From DASYPQ01 sp041488095 (GTDB lineage: Bacteria; Planctomycetota; UBA1135; GCA-002686595), in assembly GCA_041488095.1 (NCBI GenBank), contig JBGPOP010000020.1, forward strand, positions 1-64,000: DNA of 64,000 bases, written 5' to 3'. The notes under the pieces are model-generated. The model was given only the letters and a program-made list of their open reading frames with translations, had not been told where the DNA came from and searched no databases. The position numbers and the translations under genes were made by a program. Shown in pieces: positions 30,963 to 39,113 of this stretch. Positions within the stretch are counted from its first letter, which is position 1, and each line of letters starts with the position of its first letter.

Positions 30963-31754
30963 CTAGCGCTGTATTGCCTCTCCACCGGTCATCGGCACGA
31001 AACGCACCGGTGCGAGAGGCTCGCTCTCCATCGCACCATCCTCGCGTTTCCGGACCAGCAGGAGGCGCTGGGAGGACGGGTCGGGACCGATCGGGATGCT
31101 CATCCTCCCGCCTACCCTCAGCTGCTCGAACAGCCTCTTGGGCACATGATCGGGAGCCGCCGTGACGATCACCGCGTCGAAGGAACCCTCCTCCGGCCAG
31201 CCGGCCCAGCCGTCGCCCGTGCGGCAACGGATGGTTCGGTAGCCGTGCTGCTCGAAAGTCTCTTGCGCGCTCGCCGCCAGGTCGGGGACGATCTCGATGG
31301 TCCACACGTTCGACGTGATCTCGGATAGCACCGCCGCCTGGTAGCCCGAGCCCGTGCCGATCTCGAGCACCCTGGAATCGGGCTGTAGCTCGAGCGCCTC
31401 GGTCATCAGCGCGACGATGTAGGGCTGTGATATCGCCTGCCGCTGACCGATCGGCAGCGCATCGTCGAGGTAGGCGTCGTCTTGCAGCCACGTCGGCACG
31501 AACCAGTGGCGCGGCACGTCGCGCACGGCCTGGAGGACGCGTGGATCGCGGATGCCGCGCCCGGCGAGCACGCCGACGAGACGCGAGCGCTCCGCGTTGC
31601 GCTCCGCAGTTCGCGGGCGGCCCGAGGCTGCCGCAGCATCGGACGGCGACGGCACCTCGCGGCCAGCGCTCGAGCGACCCATCGCCGTGGCGAGGAACGC
31701 GAGCCATTCGGCTCGGAGCGCGGCGTCCGGATCGGGAGGGAGCGTGGCAACCAT
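30963..31754 (-). CDS. pcm: Protein-L-isoaspartate O-methyltransferase
   Basis: Repairs damaged proteins by methylating L-isoaspartyl residues with SAM. The 263-residue protein has an N-terminal extension of about 60 residues that is Ala/Pro/Ser-rich. The conserved core follows: VPRHWFVPTWLQDDAYLDDALPIG, the ISQPYIVALMTEAL segment, and SAM motif I LEIGTGSGYQAAVL. It then has FDAVIVTAAPDHVP and LRVGGRMSIPIG. The length beyond the usual ~210 residues comes entirely from the N-terminal extension. It converges with dapA (49 bases apart) and diverges from clpB (168 bases), a plausible proteostasis neighbourhood. Confidence 0.94.
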   Translation of the reverse strand: MVATLPPDPDAALRAEWLAFLATAMGRSSAGREVPSPSDAAAASGRPRTAERNAERSRLVGVLAGRGIRDPRVLQAVRDVPRHWFVPTWLQDDAYLDDALPIGQRQAISQPYIVALMTEALELQPDSRVLEIGTGSGYQAAVLSEITSNVWTIEIVPDLAASAQETFEQHGYRTIRCRTGDGWAGWPEEGSFDAVIVTAAPDHVPKRLFEQLRVGGRMSIPIGPDPSSQRLLLVRKREDGAMESEPLAPVRFVPMTGGEAIQR

Positions 31755-31922
31755 CTTAGGGAGCCCACCCCGGGAGATGCGGATGCACGATTGGCAGCAT
31801 GGCCGTCAATGTGGCAGGAAAGGGGTCCTACGTGCCTCTGGACGGCGATGGTTCGCGGGGTAGTTGGCCCGGGCGGCCCGGCATGAGGCTTGCCCTTCGC
31901 GCGCACCCCCAGAGGTCGCACC

Positions 31923-34496
31923 ATGCAAGACTCGTACACGCGCAAGTCCCAGGAAGTGATCGCGACCGCGCAGGAAGCGGCCCGATTCGCCCAGCATCCC
32001 GAGCTGACTCCGCTCCATCTCGCCGCGGCGCTCCTGGCGGAGCCCGAGGGCGCGATGGCTGCGATCCTGCGCAAGCTCGACGTCGATCCGCGCGCCCTTG
32101 GCGCCGAGATCGATCAACACATCGCGAAGCTCCCACGCCAGAGTGGAGGTCAGCTCGGCGTGTCGCGCAACCTTCAGGAAGCCCTCGTCGAGGCGTCCTC
32201 GTCTGCACGACAGGCGGGCGACCAGTTCGTCTCGACCGAGCACCTGCTCCTGGCGCTGGCGAAGAAGGGCGGGCCGGAGATCCAGGGCCTGTTCTCGGCC
32301 CGCAAGATCCGACCCGAGCGCGTCGAGGCGGCGCTCGAAGAGGTCCGCGGCGGAAAGAAAGTGAACACGCCCGAGCCCGAAGCGACGTTCGAGGCGCTGA
32401 AGAAATACGCGCGGGACCTGACTGCCGAGGCCGCCGCCGGCAAGCTCGATCCGGTCATCGGCCGCGACGTCGAGATCCGGCGCGTGATGCAAGTGCTCTC
32501 GCGCCGCCGGAAGAACAATCCCGTGCTCATCGGCGACCCGGGAGTCGGCAAGACCGCGATCGTCGAGGGACTCGCCAACCGCATCATCGCCGGAGACGTG
32601 CCCGAGGGCCTGAAGAACAAGCGGGTCATGGCGCTCGATCTCGGCGGCCTCTTGGCCGGAGCGAAGTACCGCGGAGAGTTCGAGGAGCGACTGAAGGCCG
32701 TGTTGGCCGAGGTCGCCGGAGCGGGCGGTTCCATCATTCTCTTCATCGACGAGCTGCACACCCTGGTTGGAGCAGGCGGCGCCGAAGGGGCGGTCGACGC
32801 TGCGAACATGCTCAAGCCTGCGCTCGCGCGAGGCGAGCTCCATTGCGTCGGCGCGACCACACTCGACGAGTATCGCAAGCACATCGAGAAGGACGCCGCC
32901 CTGGAGCGACGCTTCCTGCCGGTTCTGGTCGGCGAGCCCAGCGTGGAGGACACGATCGCCATCCTGCGCGGTCTCAAGGAACGCTACGAGGTCCACCACG
33001 GCGTCAGGATCCTCGACGAAGCCCTGGTCGCCGCTGCTCGCCTCGCGAGCCGGCACATCTCCGATCGCTTCATGCCCGACAAGGCGATCGACTGCGTGGA
33101 CGAGGCGGCGGCGCAGCTGCGTTTGGCGATCGACTCGCTGCCGCCCGAGCTCGACACGGTGGATCGACGGATCCGTCAGATCGAGATCGAGCGCACAGCG
33201 CTCGTCAAGGAGGAGGACGCGCAGGCGAACAAGCGCATCCAGGGCATCGCCGCCGAGTTGGCGGACCTGAACGAGCAGGCCCGCGCGCTGCGCGCACGCT
33301 GGCAGACCGAGAAGGACCTGATCACCTCGATCCGTGCGGGCAAACTGCGCATCGAGAGCCTGCGCGAGGAGTCCGCGCGCAAGGAGCGGGAAGGCGACTA
33401 CGGGCGCGTCGCGGCGATCCGTTACGGCGAGCTGCCGCAGGCGCAGAAGGACTTCGAGGCCTCCGAGAAAAGGCTCGACGATGCGCAGAGGGCCGGCGCG
33501 CTGCTCCCCGAAGCCGTCGACGCAGAGATGATCGCGCAAGTGATCAGCCGCTGGACGGGCATCCCGGCCGCAAAGCTGCTCGAGACCGAGCGCGAGAAGC
33601 TCATCCAGATGGAAGAGCGACTGTCCGAGCGAGTCGTGGGTCAGCCGCATGCGATCGAAGCCATCAGCCAGGCCGTCCGCCGCGCGCGCGCCGGCCTGCA
33701 GGAGACGACACGGCCCCTGGGCTCGTTCCTCCTGCTCGGTCCCACCGGCGTCGGCAAGACGGAGCTGGCCCGTGCGCTGGCCGAATTCCTCTTCGACGAC
33801 GAGAAGAGCATGGTGAGGCTCGACATGAGCGAGTACATGGAGAAGCATGCGACCAGCCGCATGATCGGCGCGCCGCCGGGCTACATCGGCTACGAAGAGG
33901 GCGGCGCGTTGACCGAGGCCGTGCGACGCAAGCCGCACTGTGTGATCCTGCTCGACGAGGTCGAGAAGGCGCACCCCGATGTGCTCAATGTGTTGCTCCA
34001 GATCCTCGACGAGGGCCGCCTCACCGACGGCCAGGGCCGCACGGTCGATTTCACCCAGACGCTCGTGCTCATGACGAGCAACCTGCGGCGCGAAGACCAG
34101 GTGCGCGAGTTCTTCCGCCCCGAGCTCGTCAACCGGCTCGACGAGATCCTGGTCTTCAATCCGCTCTCACCCGCACAGATCCGCTCGATCGTCGAGATCC
34201 AGCTCCAGAGGCTGCAGAAGCACCTCAGCGAGCAGGAGATCCGCCTCGATCTGACGGCGAGCGCGAAGGACAAGCTCGCCGAAGAAGGCTACAGCCCCGA
34301 ATTCGGCGCGCGTCCGCTCAAGCGCGCGATCCAGAAGCACGTCCAGAACCTCCTCGCCGATGCGATCCTCACGAGCAAGATCAAGCCGGGCGAGAAAGCC
34401 GTGATCGACGTCTCCAATGGGCGGTTCTGGATCAGCACGGCAAGCGGCAAGGGTGTGCGGGAAGACAAGCCGGCCAAGACCGGAGCGGGGGCTTGA
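31923..34496 (+). CDS. clpB: ATP-dependent disaggregase ClpB
   Basis: Hexameric AAA+ chaperone that pulls proteins out of aggregates together with DnaK. The 857-residue protein has the Clp N-domain (1-145) and NBD1 with Walker A GDPGVGKT at 204-211 and Walker B IILFIDELHT. The coiled-coil middle domain is present at about 400-530, which separates ClpB from ClpA and ClpC. NBD2 follows with GPTGVGKTELARA and VILLDEVEKAHPDV, then the D2 small domain. It is last before a terminator at 34534-34573. I see no CIRCE element in the 168 bases upstream; heat-shock control, if present, uses another signal. Confidence 0.97.
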   Translation: MQDSYTRKSQEVIATAQEAARFAQHPELTPLHLAAALLAEPEGAMAAILRKLDVDPRALGAEIDQHIAKLPRQSGGQLGVSRNLQEALVEASSSARQAGDQFVSTEHLLLALAKKGGPEIQGLFSARKIRPERVEAALEEVRGGKKVNTPEPEATFEALKKYARDLTAEAAAGKLDPVIGRDVEIRRVMQVLSRRRKNNPVLIGDPGVGKTAIVEGLANRIIAGDVPEGLKNKRVMALDLGGLLAGAKYRGEFEERLKAVLAEVAGAGGSIILFIDELHTLVGAGGAEGAVDAANMLKPALARGELHCVGATTLDEYRKHIEKDAALERRFLPVLVGEPSVEDTIAILRGLKERYEVHHGVRILDEALVAAARLASRHISDRFMPDKAIDCVDEAAAQLRLAIDSLPPELDTVDRRIRQIEIERTALVKEEDAQANKRIQGIAAELADLNEQARALRARWQTEKDLITSIRAGKLRIESLREESARKEREGDYGRVAAIRYGELPQAQKDFEASEKRLDDAQRAGALLPEAVDAEMIAQVISRWTGIPAAKLLETEREKLIQMEERLSERVVGQPHAIEAISQAVRRARAGLQETTRPLGSFLLLGPTGVGKTELARALAEFLFDDEKSMVRLDMSEYMEKHATSRMIGAPPGYIGYEEGGALTEAVRRKPHCVILLDEVEKAHPDVLNVLLQILDEGRLTDGQGRTVDFTQTLVLMTSNLRREDQVREFFRPELVNRLDEILVFNPLSPAQIRSIVEIQLQRLQKHLSEQEIRLDLTASAKDKLAEEGYSPEFGARPLKRAIQKHVQNLLADAILTSKIKPGEKAVIDVSNGRFWISTASGKGVREDKPAKTGAGA

Positions 34497-34533
34497 TCCT
34501 CTCGCGCCCACCGCCGACGATCGAACCCCAAGA

Positions 34534-34573
34534 AAGGCCGCCGCCCCCCGCGATCGGGATGGGCGGCGGCCTT
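34534..34573. terminator. Bidirectional terminator between clpB and HU gene
   Basis: A perfect 13-bp stem pairs 34534-34546 with 34561-34573 around a 14-base loop. On the minus strand the stem is followed by TTTCTT and serves the HU gene; on the plus strand TGAGTTTG follows and serves clpB. The genes converge here, so one hairpin probably stops both. Confidence 0.8.
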
Positions 34574-34597
34574 GAGTTTGGCTGCGCGAGTCGAATG

Positions 34598-34948
34598 CTA
34601 GACCATGGCCTTGAGGGCTTTCATGGGGCGGATCTTGATCACGTTCTTGGCGGGCTTCGCCTTGAACATCATCTCCTGGCCCGTGAACGGGTTGACGCCC
34701 TTGCGCGCGGGCGTCGCGGGCTTCTTCTTGACGGTGATCTTCATCATGCCCGCGATGTTGCACACGCCAGGGCCCGTCTTGCCGAGGTCGGCGGCCAGCA
34801 TGCGCGACACCGTGTCGAAGACGGCGACGACCTGCTTGCGCGACAGCTCGGTGTTCGATGCGATCGTCGAGTAGAACTCGCCCTTGGTGCGGGGCTTGGA
34901 TGCGGGACTGATCTTCTTGGCTTTGGTGGTAATCATCTTCTTCGCCAT
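34598..34948 (-). CDS. HU/IHF-family DNA-binding protein with Lys-rich N-terminal extension
   Basis: A 116-residue nucleoid protein. The HU fold starts after a ~20-residue basic extension (MAKKMITTKAKKISPASKPR). The core shows FYSTIASNTELSRKQVVAVFDTV, GPGVCNIAGMMKITVKKKPATPARKGVNPFTG and a short C-terminal helix KNVIKIRPMKALKAMV. The ARKGVNPFTG segment is the DNA-intercalating arm tip, where most HU proteins have ARxGRNPxTG. Low-complexity basic extensions occur in several HU-like proteins and may add nonspecific DNA binding. It converges on clpB at a shared terminator and has a long upstream region of over 400 bases. Confidence 0.93.
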   Translation of the reverse strand: MAKKMITTKAKKISPASKPRTKGEFYSTIASNTELSRKQVVAVFDTVSRMLAADLGKTGPGVCNIAGMMKITVKKKPATPARKGVNPFTGQEMMFKAKPAKNVIKIRPMKALKAMV

Positions 34949-34967
34949 CGGGTTCTCCGGGTTGGGG

Positions 34968-34988
34968 GTCGAGGCTCCCTACCTCGAC
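34968..34988 (-). promoter_or_regulatory. Inverted repeat in the 5' leader of the HU gene
   Basis: GTCGAGG (34968-34974) and CCTCGAC (34982-34988) form a 7-bp inverted repeat with a 7-base spacer, 20-40 bases before the HU start codon. It could be an mRNA hairpin or an operator. Nothing else identifies it. Confidence 0.4.
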
Positions 34989-35410
34989 TGAGGGACTTTC
35001 TAGGGGATTCTGGCGGGATTGCCGACAGCGAGGAAGCCGTCCGGACCTGGAATTGTCCAGTTTTCCTCGGGTTTTTTAGTGGTTTTCGCGGGGCGGGCCG
35101 CGTCCTGGGGCTCGATCCGCACCCCGTGCGCCCATCCCGGCGGGCCAGGACACCTGGCCCAGGCCCTCGCGGACTTCGGGGACCGGGCTGTCATCGGGCG
35201 CCTCCGCGCCGAAGGCCAGCCGCCCAAGAAGAACCTAGGAAGCCGTGCGCGACGCCGGCGAGTCAGGCACCGGGGGACTGGCATATGGAGTCATGGCGCC
35301 TGCCGCCGCAGTCCGATCGAGGGTCAGGAGGACTCCAGCTCCTCACCCTCGCCATTCCGGACCTCAATATACTTGCGAGTATAATACGCGCGCGTATAGC
35401 CTCCCCCACC
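34989..35410. other. Non-coding region between the HU gene and the DUF234 ATPase gene
   Basis: About 420 bases without a credible gene; short frames here lack family features. It must hold the HU promoter (minus) and contains the ATPase promoter (plus, listed separately). CTGGA/TCCAG at 35047-35060 forms a small hairpin followed by TTTT and, 10 bases on, a run of six T. The stretch 35100-35330 is GC-rich and I see nothing in it. Confidence 0.5.
35368..35397 (+). promoter_or_regulatory. Double palindrome overlapping a TATAAT box (candidate operator-promoter)
   Basis: Two palindromes abut. TATACT-TGCG-AGTATA (35368-35383) is immediately followed by the perfect 14-mer ATACGCGCGCGTAT (35384-35397). 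A consensus -10 hexamer TATAAT at 35380-35385 straddles their junction, 25 bases before the ATPase start at 35411. The -35 region is poor. Binding of a dimeric regulator here would block the promoter. Its AT-rich composition contrasts with the GC-rich surroundings. Confidence 0.6.
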
Positions 35411-36760
35411 ATGTTCATCGGTCGCCAGGGGGAGACCCGCGTCCTGGAGGAGCTCGCCGACTCGGGAAAACCTGAGCTCTTCGTGCTCTACGGCAGGCGG
35501 CGAGTCGGCAAGACCGAGTTGCTCCAGCAATTCTGTCGCGGCCGTCGCGCGGTCTACTTCCTGGCCGCCCAGGTGCGCGAGAAGGACAACCTGCGTGCCT
35601 TCCGCGACGCGATCGTGGAGTGCCTCGAGGACCCGCTCGCCGGCAGCGTCGAGTTCCCGGACTGGACGGCTGCTCTGCAGTTCATCGCCGAACGCGACCA
35701 GGAGGAGCGCCTGATCGTGGTGCTCGACGAGTTCCCCTACCTCTGCGAGGCCAGCCCGGGGCTGCCCTCGGAGATCCAGCGTTTCTGGGACACGCGCGGG
35801 AAGCGCAGCCGTCTGATGCTGGTGCTGTGCGGAAGCCAGATCTCCTTCATGGAGCAGGAGGTGCTGGCCGAACGGTCGCCGCTCTTCGGGCGCCGCACCG
35901 CGCAGCGGCGGCTCGAGCCCCTGGCTCCCGCGGACGCGCTGGCCTTCTTCCCGGGATGGAAGATGCGCGAGCGGTTGCTCGCCTACGCGATCCTCGGCGG
36001 GATGCCGGCGTACCTGGGGCGCTTCGACGACGGCCGATCGCTTCAGGAGAACCTGATGCGCGAGTGCCTGCGACCGGAAGGCTACCTGTTCGACGAGGTC
36101 CAATTCCTGCTGCGCTCCGAGCTGACGAACCCCGCCACCTACAACAGCATCCTGGCCGCGGTCGCGCGCGGCGTCGACAAGGTCGGAGACATCGCGCTCT
36201 CGGTCGGCGTCGACTCGGCCCACGCGAACAAGTACCTCTCGACGCTGCGCGAGCTGCGCCTGGTCGAACGCGATGTCCCGCTGACCGATCCCGATCCGCT
36301 GCGCTCGCGACGCGGGACCTACCGGATCGCGGACCGGTTCCTGGCCTTCCACTTCCGCCACATCCAGCCTCATGTGAGCCTGATCCACGCGGGACGAGGG
36401 GCCAGGGTGCTCGAGGAATTCGTCGAGCCCGACTTCGCGCGTCTCCTCGACGAAGCGCGCGTGGAATTCGTGCTCGCGCACTTGAAGAGCGAGGCGGCGG
36501 AGGTGATCGATGAGGAGATCGTCGAGGTCGGGCGATTCACGGGCCTGTTCGTGCGCGCGGTCGCAAGGACGGCCTCGGGTCGGGTGGTCGCGGCGATCGT
36601 CGAGCCGGAGGGCGGGCAACCGACGGGGGCACTGGAAGAGGAGCTCGGCGAGTTGACCGAAGCGCTCGGGTCGAGGATCGAAAAGCTCGTCTACGCGATG
36701 ACCGAGGATGCGCAGCGGCCGGTACGGGTCGAGCGCGTGCCGGAGGGAAGGCTCATCTGA
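35411..36760 (+). CDS. DUF234/archaeal-type AAA ATPase with winged-helix domain
   Basis: A 449-residue P-loop ATPase of the archaeal ATPase/DUF234 family. It opens with MFIGRQGETRVLEELAD, then Walker A YGRRRVGKTELL at about 27-38 and Walker B LIVVLDEFPYL near 105-115. A sensor-like LVLCGSQISFMEQE segment follows. After ~215 comes a winged-helix region (DKVGDIALSVGVDSAHANKYLSTLRELRLVER-like stretch), then the C-terminal DUF234 nuclease-like domain from ~305. Function is unknown for the family; members often travel as isolated, mobile genes. It starts behind a double-palindrome promoter, has no Shine-Dalgarno, and its stop overlaps the next ATG by one base. Confidence 0.88.
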   Translation: MFIGRQGETRVLEELADSGKPELFVLYGRRRVGKTELLQQFCRGRRAVYFLAAQVREKDNLRAFRDAIVECLEDPLAGSVEFPDWTAALQFIAERDQEERLIVVLDEFPYLCEASPGLPSEIQRFWDTRGKRSRLMLVLCGSQISFMEQEVLAERSPLFGRRTAQRRLEPLAPADALAFFPGWKMRERLLAYAILGGMPAYLGRFDDGRSLQENLMRECLRPEGYLFDEVQFLLRSELTNPATYNSILAAVARGVDKVGDIALSVGVDSAHANKYLSTLRELRLVERDVPLTDPDPLRSRRGTYRIADRFLAFHFRHIQPHVSLIHAGRGARVLEEFVEPDFARLLDEARVEFVLAHLKSEAAEVIDEEIVEVGRFTGLFVRAVARTASGRVVAAIVEPEGGQPTGALEEELGELTEALGSRIEKLVYAMTEDAQRPVRVERVPEGRLI

Positions 36761-37095
36761 TGGCGGTCGACGAGCGCTTCCAGGAGTACTTCGCCGCCTT
36801 GGACCGGTCCGGTCACGAGGACCATTGCTATCTGTGCCGCCGCACCCCGGCCGAAGTGAAGCGGTTCTTCGGCTTCGGCGAGGACGGTGTGCCGTTGGAA
36901 GCGCAACGGCACGGCCTGGAGGACGTCGTGCTCGCCGAGACCGACATCATGAGCTACCGCGGGCTGCGGCCCGTGTGCGCGGTGTGCCAGCTCAACCTCG
37001 ACGCGATCTTCATGCTCGGAGAGCACGAGGTGCTCCACGAGCTGATCCGGGAGATGGAGGAGCGTCGCGAGTACCTCTGGCCGCCCCAGGCTTGA
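36760..37095 (+). CDS. Small four-cysteine (zinc-binding) protein, 111 aa
   Basis: I do not recognise a named family. Two CxxC pairs (Cys23/26 in CYLC and Cys73/76 in CAVC) should bind one zinc ion. Between them is a GFGEDGVPLEAQRHGLEDVVLAETD stretch, and a helical Glu-rich C-terminus ends in WPPQA. It is soluble, with no signal peptide. The ATG overlaps the stop of the DUF234 ATPase gene (TGATG), so the two are translationally coupled and may act together; no functional link is known to me. A bacilliredoxin-type gene follows after 108 bases. Confidence 0.75.
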   Translation: MAVDERFQEYFAALDRSGHEDHCYLCRRTPAEVKRFFGFGEDGVPLEAQRHGLEDVVLAETDIMSYRGLRPVCAVCQLNLDAIFMLGEHEVLHELIREMEERREYLWPPQA

Positions 37096-37203
37096 GAGGT
37101 TAGGATGCTCGTTCGCTTCGCAGGAGCGGCCCGGCAGAGCCGGCGCAGGGTTTCCTGGAAGCAACCGATCCGGCCAGACTCCCAGCGAAAACGACGGAGA
37201 GCC

Positions 37204-37614
37204 ATGTACGATCCCGATCTCGTCCAACCGATGCGCGAAGAAGTGACCCGCCTCGGCATCAAGGAGTTGCTGACCCCTCAGGAGGTCGAGGCCGCCGTGA
37301 AGCAGCCCGGCACAACGCTGGTCTTCGTCAACTCCGTGTGCGGATGTGCCGCGGGCGGCGCTCGGCCGGGGTTGCGCCTCTCGTTGATGCACAAGAAGAA
37401 GCCTGATCGAATCGTCAGCGTCTTCGCGGGCATGGAGACCCAGGCGGTCGAGAAGGCGCGCGAGTATTTCAGACCCTACCGCCCCAGCTCGCCGCAGATC
37501 GCGCTGCTGAAGGATGGCAAGCTCGTCAAGATGATCCAGCGCCAGGACATCGAAGGGAAGGAGCCGGCGATGGTCGCCAAGGACCTGACCGAGGCCTTCG
37601 ACAAGTTCTGCTAG
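37204..37614 (+). CDS. BrxA/BrxB-family bacilliredoxin (YphP/YqiW type)
   Basis: A 136-residue thioredoxin-fold protein of the DUF1094 family. The signature CGC is present as Cys46-Gly-Cys48 in NSVCGCAAGG. FAGMETQAVEKAREYF, YRPSSPQIALLKDG and the C-terminal motif around KDLTEAFDKFC also match. In Bacillus these enzymes remove bacillithiol from oxidised proteins; in other phyla the same fold is found with unknown thiol partners. ATG 37204 has GGAGA 4-8 bases upstream and gives the standard family N-terminus (MYDPDLVQPMREEVTRLG). Confidence 0.92.
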   Translation: MYDPDLVQPMREEVTRLGIKELLTPQEVEAAVKQPGTTLVFVNSVCGCAAGGARPGLRLSLMHKKKPDRIVSVFAGMETQAVEKAREYFRPYRPSSPQIALLKDGKLVKMIQRQDIEGKEPAMVAKDLTEAFDKFC

Positions 37615-37646
37615 GGAGCCCAGGAGCCGCGTCGCGGCACGCGACG

Positions 37647-38093
37647 ATGACCGACGATCGCAATGGTTTGGCCGAGGACTTTCTGCGCGAAGCCGTGGTT
37701 CGCTCGCGCGAGAGGCAGGCGGCGCTGACCGCGCTCCGGAGGACCTCGGCTCCGGGCGCGGGGACCTGCGGCCTGGGCGAGCGCGCCGCGGTCGTGCTCG
37801 ACCTCTCGGATCACGGACGTGATCTCTTCGCGCGTCTCTTCAGGGACGATCTGCCCGAGCCCGGGCTGAAGAGGATCCACTCCGCGATGGCGGGTTGGAT
37901 CGAGCGGCAGGACGCGCTCGATCGCAAGCGCAACCACTTCCTCAAGGAGTTCCGTGTCCGGCACGGATTCGACCGCTCGCTCTACCCACTGGAACTCCTC
38001 GCCGAATTCGAGGCCGGCCTCGCGCGCATCAACGCGCAAGAGGATTCCTCGCGTCGCGTTGCAGCCGAGCGGTTGATCGCGCTCGCGCCCTAG
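37647..38093 (+). CDS. Hypothetical protein, 148 aa
   Basis: Not recognised. It is predicted almost entirely helical, charged and soluble. Segments include AEDFLREAVVRSRERQAAL, GLGERAAVVLDLSDHGRDL and HSAMAGWIERQDALDRKRNHFLKEFRV. It starts 32 bases after the bacilliredoxin stop, so it is probably cotranscribed. Its 3' end overlaps the end of the convergent zinc-ribbon membrane gene by 4 bases. Confidence 0.65.
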   Translation: MTDDRNGLAEDFLREAVVRSRERQAALTALRRTSAPGAGTCGLGERAAVVLDLSDHGRDLFARLFRDDLPEPGLKRIHSAMAGWIERQDALDRKRNHFLKEFRVRHGFDRSLYPLELLAEFEAGLARINAQEDSSRRVAAERLIALAP

Positions 38094-38836
38094 GGACTCT
38101 TCTTCGCCTGCACGCTCCAGTGCATCGACAGCTTGAGGCGGCACTTCGGGCAGGAGTTGTCGCCCTGGATCCAATCGACGATCTCCCCGCACGCCGGGCA
38201 GGGGAAGCTGACCGCTCGCGAGTGCCGCCGGATCGAGACGCCCGCGCCTTCGCCTCTCCTCTGCAGCTCGTCCGCCGGCCACAAGAGATGGATGAACAGT
38301 CCGCAGTCGGTGCAGCAGGCGAGCCCCTGCCCCCAGTCGACTCGCGTCCCGCATCGCGGGCAGGGGAAGCGCACGCTCGGGAAGCGCCGGCTCCCATGCT
38401 GCACGAAGCCGTGGTTCTTGGCGTAGAACGGGACCAGGATCCACGAGGTCACCGTCGCCGCCGCCAGCGGAAGAAGGATCGCCTTGAGCGTCGGGTTCTG
38501 TTGCGGGACGACGAACCAGAGCGCGGCGAAGGTCCCTGTCCACATCCCCAGGGGGACGAGGATCATCCGCAGCCACACCTTGCGCAGCGGCAGCGCGACG
38601 AGCGAGAAGGTCACCGCGTGCGCGAGTCCGGCCGAGACCGCCCCGAGCGCAGGTGCCACGCGCACGAGCAGGTCGGGCCTCGGGTCGAACGCCGTCCAGG
38701 CGAAGGCGCCGAACGAGCAGCTCGCCGGCAGGAGCCCGAGGATCGCGAGCTTGCGCGTGCGGGCCGCGTGCAGGCCGTCGAGGAGGATGCGCAGCACGAC
38801 CGCGGCGACGATCATTCCGATCAGGGGGCCGGGCAT
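38090..38836 (-). CDS. Membrane protein with two C-terminal zinc ribbons
   Basis: A 248-residue protein. Five or so hydrophobic helices occupy residues 5-140 (PLIGMIVAAVVLRILL, SAGLAHAVTFSLVALP, TVTSWILVPFYA). The C-terminal part has two treble-clef/zinc-ribbon-like units: CPRC...CCTDC near 160-180 and CPAC...CPKC near 212-232. Each contains a conserved-looking VDWxQG between the cysteine pairs, so the two ribbons are an internal duplication. Such topology suggests a membrane-tethered cytoplasmic zinc module. The family is unknown to me. Confidence 0.75.
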   Translation of the reverse strand: MPGPLIGMIVAAVVLRILLDGLHAARTRKLAILGLLPASCSFGAFAWTAFDPRPDLLVRVAPALGAVSAGLAHAVTFSLVALPLRKVWLRMILVPLGMWTGTFAALWFVVPQQNPTLKAILLPLAAATVTSWILVPFYAKNHGFVQHGSRRFPSVRFPCPRCGTRVDWGQGLACCTDCGLFIHLLWPADELQRRGEGAGVSIRRHSRAVSFPCPACGEIVDWIQGDNSCPKCRLKLSMHWSVQAKKSP

Positions 38837-38987
38837 GTCGGATTCCTGCGGGTAGATCGGCGGATGGACCGTTCGAGCCGAAGGCTCTGCTGCCCCGGCC
38901 GCGTCCCACGGCTCGCCCGCAAGCTGCCACCCTTTACCCTGGGAGGGAATCGCCGGTTTCGGTGCACGGCGCTATTCTGCGTCGCGC

Positions 38988-39072
38988 GCGGGAGTGGCGG
39001 AACTGGCAGACGCGCAGGCCTTAGGCGCCTGTGGGGTCACCCGTGGGGGTTCGAGTCCCCCCTCCCGCACCA
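38988..39072 (+). tRNA. tRNA-Leu (anticodon UAG), CCA encoded
   Basis: The acceptor stem GCGGGAG (38988-38994) pairs with CTCCCGC (39062-39068), followed by A and an encoded CCA (39070-39072). The anticodon stem CAGGC/GCCTG encloses loop CTTAGGC, giving anticodon TAG (UAG), which reads CUN leucine codons, mainly CUA and CUG. A long variable arm (TGGGGTCACCC) marks a class II tRNA, and the T-arm GGGGGTTCGAGTCCCCC is perfect. Confidence 0.97.
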
Positions 39073-39113
39073 GCTCGGAGGCCGCCGGGGACCGCCGGCG
39101 CGCCGGCCTGGCC

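Noticed and set aside
31755..31922. Possible CIRCE or sigma-32 site before clpB
   Set aside because: I found no TTAGCACTC-type inverted repeat and no CTTGAA/CCCCAT spacing.
31799..35410. 3.6-kb upstream extension of the DUF234 ATPase frame
   Set aside because: It runs through clpB in another frame and the HU locus; the start after the promoter palindromes matches the family N-terminus.
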